Shown here: piece by piece, positions 44,664 through 54,120 of the stretch
How positions within the stretch are numbered: position 1 is the first letter of the stretch
How the letters are laid out: every line of letters starts with the position of its first letter
From: Bythopirellula sp041737835
GTDB taxonomy: Bacteria > Planctomycetota > Planctomycetia > Pirellulales > Lacipirellulaceae
DNA length: 64,000 nucleotides
NCBI GenBank assembly: GCA_041737835.1
Contig: JBGSQY010000072.1
Direction: 5' to 3' (one strand)
The notes under the pieces: generated by a model
Databases searched by the model: none
The model's input: the letters and a program-made list of their open reading frames with translations, nothing else
What the model was told of the DNA's origin: nothing
Program-made: the position numbers and the translations under genes

Positions 44664-44678
44664 GGCACGTGCTTTGCA
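44664..44678 (+). promoter_or_regulatory. Sigma-54 (-24/-12) promoter of the ferritin-like gene
   Basis: GGCACG, four bases TGCT, then TTGCA: GG at 44664-44665 and GC at 44676-44677 with exactly ten bases between. All eleven specified bases of this core match the sigma-54 consensus. The start codon lies 56 nt downstream, in the right orientation. Confidence 0.65.
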
Positions 44679-44733
44679 TTTGTGGCTCGCCTGGAAAACA
44701 ATCAACCACTCATTCTTTTGGGAGAGTATTACG

Positions 44734-45231
44734 ATGAGCCTCAAAAATCTCGACGATTTGTTTATGGACGTTCTCAAAGACACGCTTGATGCTGAACGCC
44801 AGATTACCAAGGCGCTGCCTAAGATGGCGAAGGCCGCCGAAAGCGAAGACCTGCGGACCGCGTTTGAAGATCATCTCAGCATGACCGAAGGTCAGATCGA
44901 ACGCTTGGAAACCATCTTCAAAAGCATGGACAAAGCCCCCCGCGGCAAGCACTGCGCCGGCATGGAAGGCTTGCTCAAGGAAGGCTCGGAATTGATCGAA
45001 AAAGAAGAGGCCGGCCCGGCACGCGATGCCGCGATGATCTGTGCCGCGCAAAAGGTCGAGCATTACGAAATCGCCGCCTACGGCAGTCTCGTCACCTACG
45101 CGAAAATGCTTGAGATGACCGATGCGGTCGATCTCCTCGTGGAAACGCTCGAAGAAGAAAAAGAAACCGACGAAAACCTGACCGGCATCGCGTCGGAGAT
45201 CAACTTGATGGCCGAGCAAGAAGCTGAATAA
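44734..45231 (+). CDS. YciF/DUF892 ferritin-like protein
   Basis: 165 residues, all helical. The DUF892 pattern is clear: SLKNLDDLFMDVLKDTLDAERQI, FEDHLSMTEGQIERLETIF, CAGMEGLLKEGSELIE, MICAAQKVEHYEIAAYGSLVTYA and a last helix LVETLEEEKETDENLT. Carboxylates and histidines at DAERQ, EDHLSMTEGQ, KVEHYEIAAY and EEKETDENL are placed like the di-iron ligands of the family. The family is stress-induced in enterobacteria. GGGAGAG sets the ATG at 44734. The sigma-54 promoter upstream and the terminator at 45259-45291 make it a single-gene unit. Confidence 0.92.
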   Translation: MSLKNLDDLFMDVLKDTLDAERQITKALPKMAKAAESEDLRTAFEDHLSMTEGQIERLETIFKSMDKAPRGKHCAGMEGLLKEGSELIEKEEAGPARDAAMICAAQKVEHYEIAAYGSLVTYAKMLEMTDAVDLLVETLEEEKETDENLTGIASEINLMAEQEAE

Positions 45232-45258
45232 GCGATTCTTGCAAAGCTTCGTTACGCG

Positions 45259-45291
45259 AAAAGCCTTTCCCGATGGCGGGAAAGGCTTTTT
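45259..45291 (+). terminator. Intrinsic terminator of the ferritin-like gene
   Basis: AAGCCTTTCCCG, loop ATGG, CGGGAAAGGCTT: a perfect 12-bp stem flanked by AA and a TTTTTT run. It starts 28 nt after the stop codon. Confidence 0.9.
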
Positions 45292-45373
45292 TACTTAGCC
45301 ACAGAGGACACGGAGTGTATTACTTTTGTAAGTACAGTCTCACTAATATTTGTAACATCCTTGGCCAACATCG

Positions 45374-47683
45374 CTACGAACAATGGTTGTATACGGTGAG
45401 AACGACTGTTTGCAAATCTTTGTCTAGGGATGAACTTCCGACCATGATCTCAAATTCTCCGGGCTCGACCGTGTATTGATAGTTGATGTCGAAGAAGGAA
45501 AGACTCTCGGGCGTTATCGAAAACGTGATGAGCTTGGTTTCGCCTGGATGGAGCGTGATTCGTTCAAAACCCTTCAATTCCTTGACGGGGCGCGTGACAC
45601 TGCTCACTCGATCACGGATATAGAGTTGCACAACTTCGTCGCCGACACGGCTGCCTGTGTTCGTCACTTCGATCGTGACTTTGGTCGACTCACCAACGTC
45701 GATGGCCGTTTTCGCTAACTGGGGTGGTGCGAAATCGAATTGCGTGTAACTCAATCCGAATCCAAAGGAATACAAGGGCGAGACATCCTCGAGCAGATAG
45801 CCTCTGCGTGCCGATGGGCGGTAGTTGTAGTAAGCGGGGATGTGGCCCACGGATCTCGGGATCGAGATGGGCAATTTGCCTCCGGGATTGATTGCTCCAA
45901 AAAGTGCTTCGGCAACTGCTGGGCCCATGGCTTGTCCCATGTACCAGCATTGGAAGATTGTCTGGGCTTTATCGACAAGATTGCCAATCGACAACGGTCG
46001 TCCGCCAAACACGAGGGCAATAATGGGTTTACCAAGTTCCGCGAGAGCGTCGATCAGCTCGTTTTGCTGACCAAAGAGATCGAGCGAGGTTCGATCGCCA
46101 AGGTGATTGCCCATCCAGGCTTCCCGTGATGTTTGCTCGTTGCCACCCACGGCCAGCACGATCACATCGGCATGGCGAGCCACTTCAACGGCCTCGGCAA
46201 TGCTTTGGCGATCTTTTGCGGGATCACTGGCCACCACTTCATCAATCCACCAGGACCCGCCAACGGTAATCTTACAGCCTTCATGGTAAAGCACCTCAAC
46301 CGAGTCGCCAACAAGCTCGCGAATACCTTGCAGGACCGTGGGAGCCTGCTTGGGCTTGCCACTGTAGCCACCGAGCAACACACGGTCGGCATTAGGCCCA
46401 ATTACCGCCAAGGATTTAAGCTTTGTCAGATCGAGCGGCGCAAGCGAGCCCTCGTTCTTCAGCAATGTGATCGTTTTACGAGCGGCCTCAAGGGCAAGAC
46501 GACCATGCTGATCGCAGCCAACAATTGTTTCAGCATAGTCAGGGTCGGCATAAGGATCATCAAATAGGCCTAGAAGGAACTTGTATTTCAAGACGGGGGC
46601 CAGCAACTCGTCGAGTTCACTTTCGTCGAGCGTGCCTTCCTGTACCAAATCCACCAAATGGAGATAACAATCGGGTTCGGGAAGCTCGATGTTAACGCCA
46701 GCCTTAATGGCCAAATAGGCCGCCTCCTGACCATCTCGTGCGACATGATGTCCATAGAGTTCAGGACGCTCGGCGAGTTCTCGAATGGCATAGTAATCCG
46801 AGACGACGAATCCCTTAAAGCCCCATTCATCGCGGAGCACATTGCGTAGCAACCACTGACTGGCGTGGCAGGGAACACCATCGATCTCGTTGTAGGCGGC
46901 CATGACACTGATCGCGCCGGCTTCCTCAAGAACTTTTTTGAACGGTGCGAGAAAAGTCTCGCGAAGATGTCTCTCGGAGATGCTCACGGGAGCGCAATTA
47001 TTGCCGGACTCGGGCTGACCATGGGCGGCAAAGTGTTTTAAGGTGGCGATGGCTCGATTCTTGTCTCTGAACTTACCATCCCCTTGAAATCCCTTAACGG
47101 CCGCAACACCCAAGGTCGCGTTCAGATAGGGATCCTCGCCATAGGTTTCTTCGACACGGCCCCAACGAGGATCGCGGGCCACATCGACCACAGGGGTGAG
47201 CGCTTGCTGCGCGCCGCGCGCCCGCAGTTCGATGGCCGTCATCGCATACAATCGTTCGACTAAACCAGGATCAAAGGTGGCTCCCAGGCCAATCGGTTGA
47301 GAGAAGCTCGTTGAGTCGATCCCCGCGTGTCCATGCAGACATTCTTCATGGAACATAACAGGAATGCCGAGCCGTGAATTCTCGATAAAGAACCGCTGGA
47401 TCGCGTTCGTAAGTTCAGCCATTTCGCGGGCGTCTTTGCCGTTGCCCGCATCGCTGGGTCGACCTACTTGCCCGAGTCCATGGCCGTGGCCAAAATTTTT
47501 GAGTGCCTTGGCTTCATCGAAGTTGCCGTTTTCGTCGAGAATTAATTCGGCTTTTTGATTCCAGATGCAGGTCATCTGGGCCACTTTCTCTTCGAGTGTC
47601 ATCCGCGACAATAAGTCGGCGACTCGATCGACAACGGGAAGGTCGGCTATTTGATAGGGGAAAGTCTCGATGCTCACGGTCAT
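45374..47683 (-). CDS. GH3 family beta-glycosidase (probable beta-xylosidase)
   Basis: 769 residues without a signal peptide, so cytoplasmic. The three-domain GH3 layout is complete. A TIM barrel has FHEECLHGH, TPVVDVARDPRWGRVEETYGED, ATLKHFAAHGQPESG and nucleophile Asp296 in GFVVSDYYAI. An alpha/beta sandwich follows (LAVIGPNADRVLLGGYSG, IVLAVGGNEQTSREAW). The C-terminus is a fibronectin-III-like domain (VTIEVTNTGSRVGDEVVQLYI). The ATG at 47683 replaces a frame opening 24 codons earlier. It is the last gene of the xylan operon, 78 nt after the GH43 gene. Splitting imported xylo-oligosaccharides is inferred from neighbours; glucosidase activity is possible. Confidence 0.9.
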   Translation of the reverse strand: MTVSIETFPYQIADLPVVDRVADLLSRMTLEEKVAQMTCIWNQKAELILDENGNFDEAKALKNFGHGHGLGQVGRPSDAGNGKDAREMAELTNAIQRFFIENSRLGIPVMFHEECLHGHAGIDSTSFSQPIGLGATFDPGLVERLYAMTAIELRARGAQQALTPVVDVARDPRWGRVEETYGEDPYLNATLGVAAVKGFQGDGKFRDKNRAIATLKHFAAHGQPESGNNCAPVSISERHLRETFLAPFKKVLEEAGAISVMAAYNEIDGVPCHASQWLLRNVLRDEWGFKGFVVSDYYAIRELAERPELYGHHVARDGQEAAYLAIKAGVNIELPEPDCYLHLVDLVQEGTLDESELDELLAPVLKYKFLLGLFDDPYADPDYAETIVGCDQHGRLALEAARKTITLLKNEGSLAPLDLTKLKSLAVIGPNADRVLLGGYSGKPKQAPTVLQGIRELVGDSVEVLYHEGCKITVGGSWWIDEVVASDPAKDRQSIAEAVEVARHADVIVLAVGGNEQTSREAWMGNHLGDRTSLDLFGQQNELIDALAELGKPIIALVFGGRPLSIGNLVDKAQTIFQCWYMGQAMGPAVAEALFGAINPGGKLPISIPRSVGHIPAYYNYRPSARRGYLLEDVSPLYSFGFGLSYTQFDFAPPQLAKTAIDVGESTKVTIEVTNTGSRVGDEVVQLYIRDRVSSVTRPVKELKGFERITLHPGETKLITFSITPESLSFFDINYQYTVEPGEFEIMVGSSSLDKDLQTVVLTVYNHCS

Positions 47684-47761
47684 AATACTAACTTCGTATC
47701 TTAGAAGATTCTGGCAGGACAAAAATGATGCGGACTGTCTGTTGCATTTGCACAAATGTAT

Positions 47762-49366
47762 TTATTGATCAAGTGAACGATAGGTGAACCAATCGAAATC
47801 CGCTACCGGAGGTGTTTCGCTTTCACTGGTGGCAAACATACCCAAATAGGCTCCGGTAAAACCACCGATGACCTCTGAGGCCAAATCCTTTGTTTTCGCG
47901 GTTTGCAAGCTAATTTTTTCCCCCTCCTCGGGACGGAACAGAAACTCGTAATTCTCAGGGCTAGCTTCGATTATAAGCTCCACAGCGCCGGAGGGCAGCG
48001 CGGCGTAGACAACGGGCTCGACTGTTTTTCCCTTGAGCACTCGGCGAAGAAAGACCTGCCGTTGGCCGGCATGAAACGTCACACCAAGCACATAGTGATT
48101 GTCGTCATTGCCTCGGACGACGATGCCAGCCTCATCGCCTTCTTCCGGAGTATCGAATTCCAGCAGTGCGCTGGCTTCGCAGGTGAGATCTGTTTGTTTG
48201 CGGCCGACAAATGTAGGTGAGTCCGGGGAGTTGAGCTTGATCTTGGTTCCCGTCAAACGCAAAAACCCAGGTCGAGCGGTGAGAGAATAGTTTTTCTCTT
48301 GCGGGTTTCGCAAATAATTCCAATGAAAGCCAAGCTCCTCGGCGTGAAAGTCTTCACGTTCTGGGGGAGTTTTCCAAGGATGCGGAGTCAACCGTGGAGC
48401 GGGCAGAGTGAATTCGATGCCACGGTTGTTGTTGACCACGGGCCAGCCGCTATCTGACCATGAAACCTGTGCAAGAAATGTTTCGCGGCCGATGTGGTGA
48501 AATGGTCCTCCCACGGGACGAATGCCGAGGCATACCATCCACCAACCGTCTGTAGTTTCCACCAAGTCGGCATGCCCAACTGCCTGAATGGGCCTTTCCG
48601 GTTGATCGCGGTGGGTCAGGATCGGATTCCCGGGATTGGCTTCATAAGGCCCTCCTGGTGAATCACTCCGAGCCATGGTCACACAATGATTGAAGCTCGT
48701 ACCACCTTCAGAAATCATCAGATAGTACTTGCCATTGATCTTATAGAGGTGGGGTCCTTCGGCCCAAACCCCACCGGTGCCATTCCAGATATTTTTGAGT
48801 TCTCCCTCGAGTTTGCCCGTTTCAATGTCCAGAGTTGTCAGACCGATGTAGCCATCCTCTCCCCCCACATGGCGACTGTAGTAAACTTGGCCATCGTCGT
48901 CGAACAGTAACGAGGGATCGATGCCCAACTGATCGAGCCACACGGGTTCCGACCAGGGGCCCGCGGGATCGGTTGCAGTGACATAAAAGTTGCCCCCACC
49001 CCAGACGTTTGTCGTAACCAAGTAGAATGTTCCGCTGTGATAGCGCAAGGTGGGTGCAAAGATCCCCCCCGAGGCGCGCATGTTTTCTAGCGGCAACTGG
49101 CTTTTGCGCGTTAGGCAGTGGCCGATTTGCCGCCAATGCACCAAATCTTTGCTGTGATAAATCGGTACCCCTGGAAAGTATTCAAAAGAGCTATTCACGA
49201 GATAATAGTCATCTCCCACGCGGCAGATGCTCGGATCAGCATGAAAGCCGCCCAAAACCGGATTCTGGACCGTATCGGCCGGCACTGTCACGATCAATGA
49301 CAGCGTCAACACGAACGCAGAGACCAGTGACGTCATCGCGGAGCTTGAGGGAATGGAAGTCATCAC
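47762..49366 (-). CDS. Exported GH43 beta-xylosidase/alpha-L-arabinofuranosidase
   Basis: 534 residues with a signal peptide (MTSLVSAFVLTLSLIVTVPA). The five-bladed propeller carries the three catalytic acids: Asp44 (GFHADPSICRVGDDYYL), Asp150 (LGIDPSLLFDDDGQ) and Glu203 (GVWAEGPHLYKI). A C-terminal beta-sandwich (from about 340, with DTPEEGDEAGIVVRGND) is the XynB-type domain found in GH43 xylosidases. The start ATG overlaps the stop of the upstream xylanase by four bases, indicating translational coupling. Removing xylose or arabinose side groups outside the cytoplasm fits the context. Confidence 0.9.
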   Translation of the reverse strand: MMTSIPSSSAMTSLVSAFVLTLSLIVTVPADTVQNPVLGGFHADPSICRVGDDYYLVNSSFEYFPGVPIYHSKDLVHWRQIGHCLTRKSQLPLENMRASGGIFAPTLRYHSGTFYLVTTNVWGGGNFYVTATDPAGPWSEPVWLDQLGIDPSLLFDDDGQVYYSRHVGGEDGYIGLTTLDIETGKLEGELKNIWNGTGGVWAEGPHLYKINGKYYLMISEGGTSFNHCVTMARSDSPGGPYEANPGNPILTHRDQPERPIQAVGHADLVETTDGWWMVCLGIRPVGGPFHHIGRETFLAQVSWSDSGWPVVNNNRGIEFTLPAPRLTPHPWKTPPEREDFHAEELGFHWNYLRNPQEKNYSLTARPGFLRLTGTKIKLNSPDSPTFVGRKQTDLTCEASALLEFDTPEEGDEAGIVVRGNDDNHYVLGVTFHAGQRQVFLRRVLKGKTVEPVVYAALPSGAVELIIEASPENYEFLFRPEEGEKISLQTAKTKDLASEVIGGFTGAYLGMFATSESETPPVADFDWFTYRSLDQ

Positions 49367-50511
49367 TCGGCGTCACTCACAATTTTAATGACCGCTTCGT
49401 GCGCCGGCTTGGGTTGATAATTGCGATCGAACAAGAGGGGATAATTAGTGCGACCTCGAATCGGCCAATAGTTCCGCCACGATTGACCATCATCCACGCC
49501 CCAAAAGGTCACCCTGTCCAGATGCTCACGATTCTCGTGAAAAACGCGGAATAGCTCGGCATAACGCTCGGTGAGTTGCCGTTCAACGTCGGCGGGCAAT
49601 CCGTTGGGATAGGGATTTAGCTCAGGGCTTTCTTCAAAGCGCACGTTGATATCGGCACCCGCATCGGGATTGATGTCTGGTAAAACGTTGATATCGAGTT
49701 CCGTGATCATGAGCTTGACTCCCAGCTTGCTCAGGTCGCTGAACATCTCATCAAGCTCTGCAACCGAGGGATAACCCAGCCCCCAGTGTCCCTGCAGACC
49801 AATTCCATCAATACGGATACCTTTAGATTGAAGGTTGCGGACTATCTTCGTGTAATACTCGCGCTTTCCTGGTTTCCACTCGTCATAGTCGTTGTAGTAA
49901 AGCTCAGCATCGGGATCGGCTTCGTGGGCATATTCAAATGCTTTTTCAATATAGTCAGGTCCGATAATTTCAAGCCATTTTGTCTCACGCCACTTGCCGC
50001 GATTCTCGTCACCATTCTCAAAGTCAATCGCCTCATTCACGACATCCCACGCCTTGATTCGTCCTTTGTAACGACCCACAACTTGGTGGATGTGATCGCG
50101 CATGCGCTCTAATAGCGCCTCACGACCAATGGGTTGACCTTGTTCGTCTTCAAAAACCCAATCAGGACATTGGTTATGCCACACGAGCGTATGGCCCACG
50201 ATGAACATGTCGTTCTTCTCACCGAATTCGACGAACTTATCCACCGGCTCAAAGTTATAGTTGCCGGGCGAGGGATGCACGTTCTGCCATTTCAAAATAT
50301 TCTCTGGCGTGATCGAGTTGAACTGAACTTTCGCGACTTCGAGCGCCTGGGGAAGCTTACCCGTAACTTGATCCTCGCTCAGAGCCGCTCCGATCTTAAA
50401 ATCATCGATGTATGCCTCTTTGAGTGAGGAGTGCTGAGCCTGAGCGGCAGTCATCGTAACAAACTGCAGGCCAAAGACGATTGCGAGGGCTTGTTTGTGA
50501 AAAGGCTTCAT
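49363..50511 (-). CDS. Secreted GH10 endo-1,4-beta-xylanase
   Basis: 382 residues: signal peptide (HKQALAIVFGLQFVTMTAAQAQ) and a bare GH10 barrel. Catalytic Glu160 lies in AWDVVNEAIDFEN and nucleophile Glu271 in KLMITELDINVLP. HTLVWHNQCPDWVF and SITPENILKWQNVHP are substrate-cleft motifs. An in-frame ATG at 50532 would add seven residues, and neither start has a strong ribosome-binding site. The gene follows the symporter gene by a few tens of bases and overlaps the GH43 gene by four. Endo-cleavage of xylan main chains is expected. Confidence 0.93.
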   Translation of the reverse strand: MKPFHKQALAIVFGLQFVTMTAAQAQHSSLKEAYIDDFKIGAALSEDQVTGKLPQALEVAKVQFNSITPENILKWQNVHPSPGNYNFEPVDKFVEFGEKNDMFIVGHTLVWHNQCPDWVFEDEQGQPIGREALLERMRDHIHQVVGRYKGRIKAWDVVNEAIDFENGDENRGKWRETKWLEIIGPDYIEKAFEYAHEADPDAELYYNDYDEWKPGKREYYTKIVRNLQSKGIRIDGIGLQGHWGLGYPSVAELDEMFSDLSKLGVKLMITELDINVLPDINPDAGADINVRFEESPELNPYPNGLPADVERQLTERYAELFRVFHENREHLDRVTFWGVDDGQSWRNYWPIRGRTNYPLLFDRNYQPKPAHEAVIKIVSDAE

Positions 50512-50557
50512 GTGTTTACCGAGAGGCTTCATGGCGATCGACCAATGATTGAATAAC

Positions 50558-52117
50558 TTAAGTCCGTACACGAGAATGTTTCCTGCGCTCGGCAAGATCC
50601 TCGGTAATTTGTAACGTTGTGCGATGATTGATTTGATAGGCAATGAGCAAGACCGTGCATACGGCAAAGAGAATCGTAGGATACATGCTTGAACACAAAC
50701 GGATGCCCTGGAGGGCTTCGGCACTTTGCTCTTGATTGGCTTCGTAGCCGTACATCTGGAGGAGCATCAGCAACAGAAACGCTCCGACGCTTAAGCCGGC
50801 TTTGAGAGCGAAGCCAATCGTTGCAAAAATAATTCCAGTGGCACGACGGCCGTTTTTCCATTCGGAGTAGTCGGCTACGTCCGCGAACATAGCCCAGAGC
50901 AAAGGAATCGTGGGTCCGTAGGCTAGGCCGCCTAAAATTGTCAGCGTAACCATCCAACCAATTTGATCGGGTCGAGGCAAATAAAATAGCCCCGACACGA
51001 TAGTCATCAAAGCAAAGCCAACCACGGCAATCGGCTTCTTGCCAAAGCGATTTGACAACATGGGTGAGAGCACGATCATCAGGATGAAAACGATCTTCTC
51101 GATGACATTGATGACGCTTTGAGCCATGTCTGCCACATTCGAGTTAGCAAGGTTGGAGCGGTCGGCATAAACCACCCAACCAAGGAAGTCGAGCAATCCC
51201 CCGGGCGCGGCTGCCCCCTCGGCAAGTGGAGCTGCCGTGAAGCCGAGACTTTGCAGCCAGTCGAAGAGGGCTCCCTTGTCGGCATAGTAGTGATAGTAAT
51301 TGTAAAAAGACCCACCACGCATCGAAAGAATCGAAAAGTGAACGAGTGTCAGCACGAACATCACAATCCACGGACTATTTCGCATCAGGTCGGCGAAATC
51401 TTGCTTGGGAGTCGACTTCTGCTCGCTGGCGGGTTCAATCCGCTCGCGGGTGGTGGCAAAGGTAATTAAGAAACACACGACACAAACGACGGCCCACATG
51501 CCCATCGTGATCTGCCAACCAGTAGCCCGAGCCGTTTCGCCTTCTCCGTAGGCTGCCGCGAATTTTGCGACAAGCGGCAACGTGAAGCCAGCCACGAGCA
51601 GCTGCGCGAGATTGACCGCTACGAAGCGATACGAATTCAAGCTCGTCCGTTCGTAGGCATCGCCAGTCATCACCCCACCCAAAGCTGAGTAAGGCATGTT
51701 GTTGGCGGAATAAAGTGTCATGAGCAACACGTTGGTGATGAAGGCGTAGATGATGATCGCGTTACTGCTCCACCCGGTAGGTGTGGAATAGGCGTAATAC
51801 ATTACAATGCCCCAAGGCAATGCCGTAAACAGCACCCATGGCCGAAAACGACCCCAGCGTGAGCGTGTGCGATCGGCCATCATCCCCATGAGAGGATCAA
51901 AGAAGGCATCCCAAAGCCGCGCAACGAGCAGAATGACTGCGGCCGTTCCCGTCGCGATTCCCATCACGTCAGTATAAAAATTGGCTTGAAAAAGAATCAT
52001 TGTCATGAAGACAAGATTCGCGGCTGAATCGCCCAAGCTGTAGCCAAGCTTCTCCTTGACCGAGAGCTTGCCTGACTCCGCCGAGTTGGGTTCGTGTGTG
52101 GAACTATTTATTGCCAT
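50558..52117 (-). CDS. GPH-family sugar:cation symporter (XynP/MelB-like)
   Basis: 519 residues with about twelve membrane helices. Family signatures are KLGYSLGDSAANLVFM at the start, LWDAFFDPLMGMMADRTRSRWGRFRPW (the GPH motif between helices 2 and 3) and the central cytoplasmic loop. A periplasmic-side insertion rich in Gly/Ala (about 290-330) is longer than usual. It sits between two GH10 genes in the same transcript, so xylobiose or xylo-oligosaccharide uptake is the natural inference. It has no ATPase partner and should be ion-driven. Confidence 0.9.
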   Translation of the reverse strand: MAINSSTHEPNSAESGKLSVKEKLGYSLGDSAANLVFMTMILFQANFYTDVMGIATGTAAVILLVARLWDAFFDPLMGMMADRTRSRWGRFRPWVLFTALPWGIVMYYAYSTPTGWSSNAIIIYAFITNVLLMTLYSANNMPYSALGGVMTGDAYERTSLNSYRFVAVNLAQLLVAGFTLPLVAKFAAAYGEGETARATGWQITMGMWAVVCVVCFLITFATTRERIEPASEQKSTPKQDFADLMRNSPWIVMFVLTLVHFSILSMRGGSFYNYYHYYADKGALFDWLQSLGFTAAPLAEGAAAPGGLLDFLGWVVYADRSNLANSNVADMAQSVINVIEKIVFILMIVLSPMLSNRFGKKPIAVVGFALMTIVSGLFYLPRPDQIGWMVTLTILGGLAYGPTIPLLWAMFADVADYSEWKNGRRATGIIFATIGFALKAGLSVGAFLLLMLLQMYGYEANQEQSAEALQGIRLCSSMYPTILFAVCTVLLIAYQINHRTTLQITEDLAERRKHSRVRT

Positions 52118-52152
52118 AACTCAACCACGACACCAACCTTGTTACCCTGCGA

Positions 52153-54099
52153 TTAATAAACCCGACAGTAACATTTCCTGTTCCCCAGCGAGAGCCCCAG
52201 CAAGCCGGTGGAAACAACCACGATCACAATCGAATTCGGTTCAGGAATATTCGTTGATGCGGCAAGCGATCCGGCATTGAATGCCGTATGCCAATCGGCC
52301 AAGTCTTGAGCGCTAAAAGGATTGAGCGACTCCCCCCGTTGCCACGCCAAAAAATCACGGCCATCGACGTCGCCATCGAAATCAAAATCACCGGCAATGC
52401 TTTCTTCGACAATGAGGCTGTAATCGAAATTGCCTTTGTCCAAGGTCAAGTCAAACGTTTCGCCGTCGATGGTGATTTCATAGTCACCCCAAAAGCCGTC
52501 GAAGTTGATCGTGCCATCGGGACCCACGGTCGTCGTCAGTTGCGTGTCCCACTCAGCCATGAGATCCATGTATTTCTGACCGGGCACGGTGAGATTCCAG
52601 TTGGTGTCAAAGAGTGCCGCCGCGGGTGCCTGATCCCACATGGCACCGGCCCAGAAGCCCCACATATAGAATCCCGTGGCATTGGGCGAGCCAAACATGA
52701 CTCGCATGGTCTCTTCCATAATCGTCGCAGCTCGCGCGGGGCTTGTGCCTGCCTTAACGCCAAACTCGGTGAGCGTGATCGGCATATCGAGTACGGCGAG
52801 GTTCTGCAAAGTCTGAAATTTGCGCGGGGAGAAATGTGCGCACCAACAACCGTCGGGACTCGTGACGGGCCCCCAATTGTTGTCATAAGATTGAATGCCA
52901 ATGGCACTCACTGCACCATCGGCAGCAACTAGCTGTTCAATTTTGCTCTTGTACCAGTTGCCGTAATAGTCACCGGTATCTTGGAAGACATTGTATTCAT
53001 TCGTGGCGATGCCGACGTTGGGCCCTGCCGCGGCAGCCACTTCGTTGTAGATGTCGGCAATACCGCTCGCGCCGTAAGCATTCCAATACTTCGGGGTATG
53101 ATCCATTTCGTTGTACACGTCGATTTCGTAGTACTTGCTGGCGAAATCGCCATCGTCGTAATCGTTGTCGCCGTCGCCGACGTAGTAGTCGATCCGCTCG
53201 CTAATCTCCTGGCGGAGGTCATTCCTAGCGGTCGCATTGCTCGCTGCGGAATTGAGTAGTGTATTGACCCAATTAGGTTGCTGATTGTCCCAAATCAGAT
53301 TGTGCATACGAAGACGCTTGCCATTGGCCTCCGCGAAAGCCACGATCTTGTCGAGTTGAGGATGCCACTGGGAGTCTCGGTTAAATTCGTTTTCAATCCA
53401 CTTGCCTGCGTTCTCAGGGACCAACGCATTGAAATGCTGCTTGAGCTTCTCTTGGAAGTTGAACGCCGTGCTCCCGGAGGCGGGGTTCGCATTCATGATC
53501 GTGGAATTGTTTGCCCCTGCGACGGCCGTACCAAAATTGAAGGCGTGATTCTTCAAGCTCACGTTAACAATTGCACCGGGAGTTGCCCCCTGCAAGTCGA
53601 TGGTTACATTTCCCTTGCGGTAGTTATTGATGTAGGTGTTCGACGCCGCTAGCGCGTTGGCATCGTTATTGGTATTCGAAATCGTCGCGCCCGTTACGTT
53701 TAGATTGCGAATCTGCAACTGCCGCGACGATTTCTCCGGATCGTTGGCAAACTCCGTACGCACAAAATGGGTGCCCGCGGGCAGGCTCAAGGTGTGTTGA
53801 TAATTGTTGAACCCCGTGGGGACATCCCAACCCACTTGGTCATCGTTCACCACGATATTCATCCGAGGGTTGATGCCAGCACTGGCGACCCCCTGAGCTT
53901 GAACATCAATCGTCACGTTGCCAGGAGTTGCAAGTGTGATATAAGTCCCCACAAAGCCACTGTCAGCAAGTGTCCAATCAGTCCCCGAGACGGAACCGTT
54001 GGAACGCATGACCAAGCTATTGCCGTTGATGGCCCAGGCGGAAGCCGGGCAAAAAGCAGAGCAAGTCAAGACAGCAGCAAGAGTGAGGCTTGGTCGCAT
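52153..54099 (-). CDS. Surface-displayed GH10 xylanase with CBM-like, dockerin-like and PEP-CTERM segments
   Basis: 648 residues. Signal peptide to about residue 23. Residues 25-137 are a beta-sandwich resembling calcium-dependent xylan-binding modules of the CBM36/60 type (NIVVNDDQVGWDVPTGFNNYQ). The GH10 domain (about 150-540) has acid/base Glu331 in YEIDVYNEMDH and nucleophile Glu445 in PITLTEFGVKA. Residues 585-625 contain a dockerin-like calcium loop, DFDFDGDVDGRDFLAWQRG, followed by a second helix. The tail IPEPNSIVIVVVSTGLLGLSL with a basic end is a PEP-CTERM signal. It is the first gene of the xylan operon, with a palindromic operator-like site upstream. Confidence 0.92.
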   Translation of the reverse strand: MRPSLTLAAVLTCSAFCPASAWAINGNSLVMRSNGSVSGTDWTLADSGFVGTYITLATPGNVTIDVQAQGVASAGINPRMNIVVNDDQVGWDVPTGFNNYQHTLSLPAGTHFVRTEFANDPEKSSRQLQIRNLNVTGATISNTNNDANALAASNTYINNYRKGNVTIDLQGATPGAIVNVSLKNHAFNFGTAVAGANNSTIMNANPASGSTAFNFQEKLKQHFNALVPENAGKWIENEFNRDSQWHPQLDKIVAFAEANGKRLRMHNLIWDNQQPNWVNTLLNSAASNATARNDLRQEISERIDYYVGDGDNDYDDGDFASKYYEIDVYNEMDHTPKYWNAYGASGIADIYNEVAAAAGPNVGIATNEYNVFQDTGDYYGNWYKSKIEQLVAADGAVSAIGIQSYDNNWGPVTSPDGCWCAHFSPRKFQTLQNLAVLDMPITLTEFGVKAGTSPARAATIMEETMRVMFGSPNATGFYMWGFWAGAMWDQAPAAALFDTNWNLTVPGQKYMDLMAEWDTQLTTTVGPDGTINFDGFWGDYEITIDGETFDLTLDKGNFDYSLIVEESIAGDFDFDGDVDGRDFLAWQRGESLNPFSAQDLADWHTAFNAGSLAASTNIPEPNSIVIVVVSTGLLGLSLGNRKCYCRVY

Positions 54100-54120
54100 G
54101 ATGTCTCGTAGTCATGGTGA

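Larger units (their letters stand above)
43956..44733. other. Long non-coding stretch between the ABC gene and the ferritin-like gene
   Basis: 778 nt with no supported gene. It is packed with hairpins and repeat-like words: 43965-44008, a GCGGGAATCCAG-type repeat unit at 44341-44367, the nested inverted repeat 44381-44506 and the hairpin 44611-44629. It ends in a sigma-54 promoter. Confidence 0.6.

Noticed and set aside
44674..45231. Longer ferritin-like protein starting at 44674
   Set aside because: That start would lie inside the -12 element of the sigma-54 promoter. The ATG at 44734 has a good ribosome-binding site and fits family N-termini.
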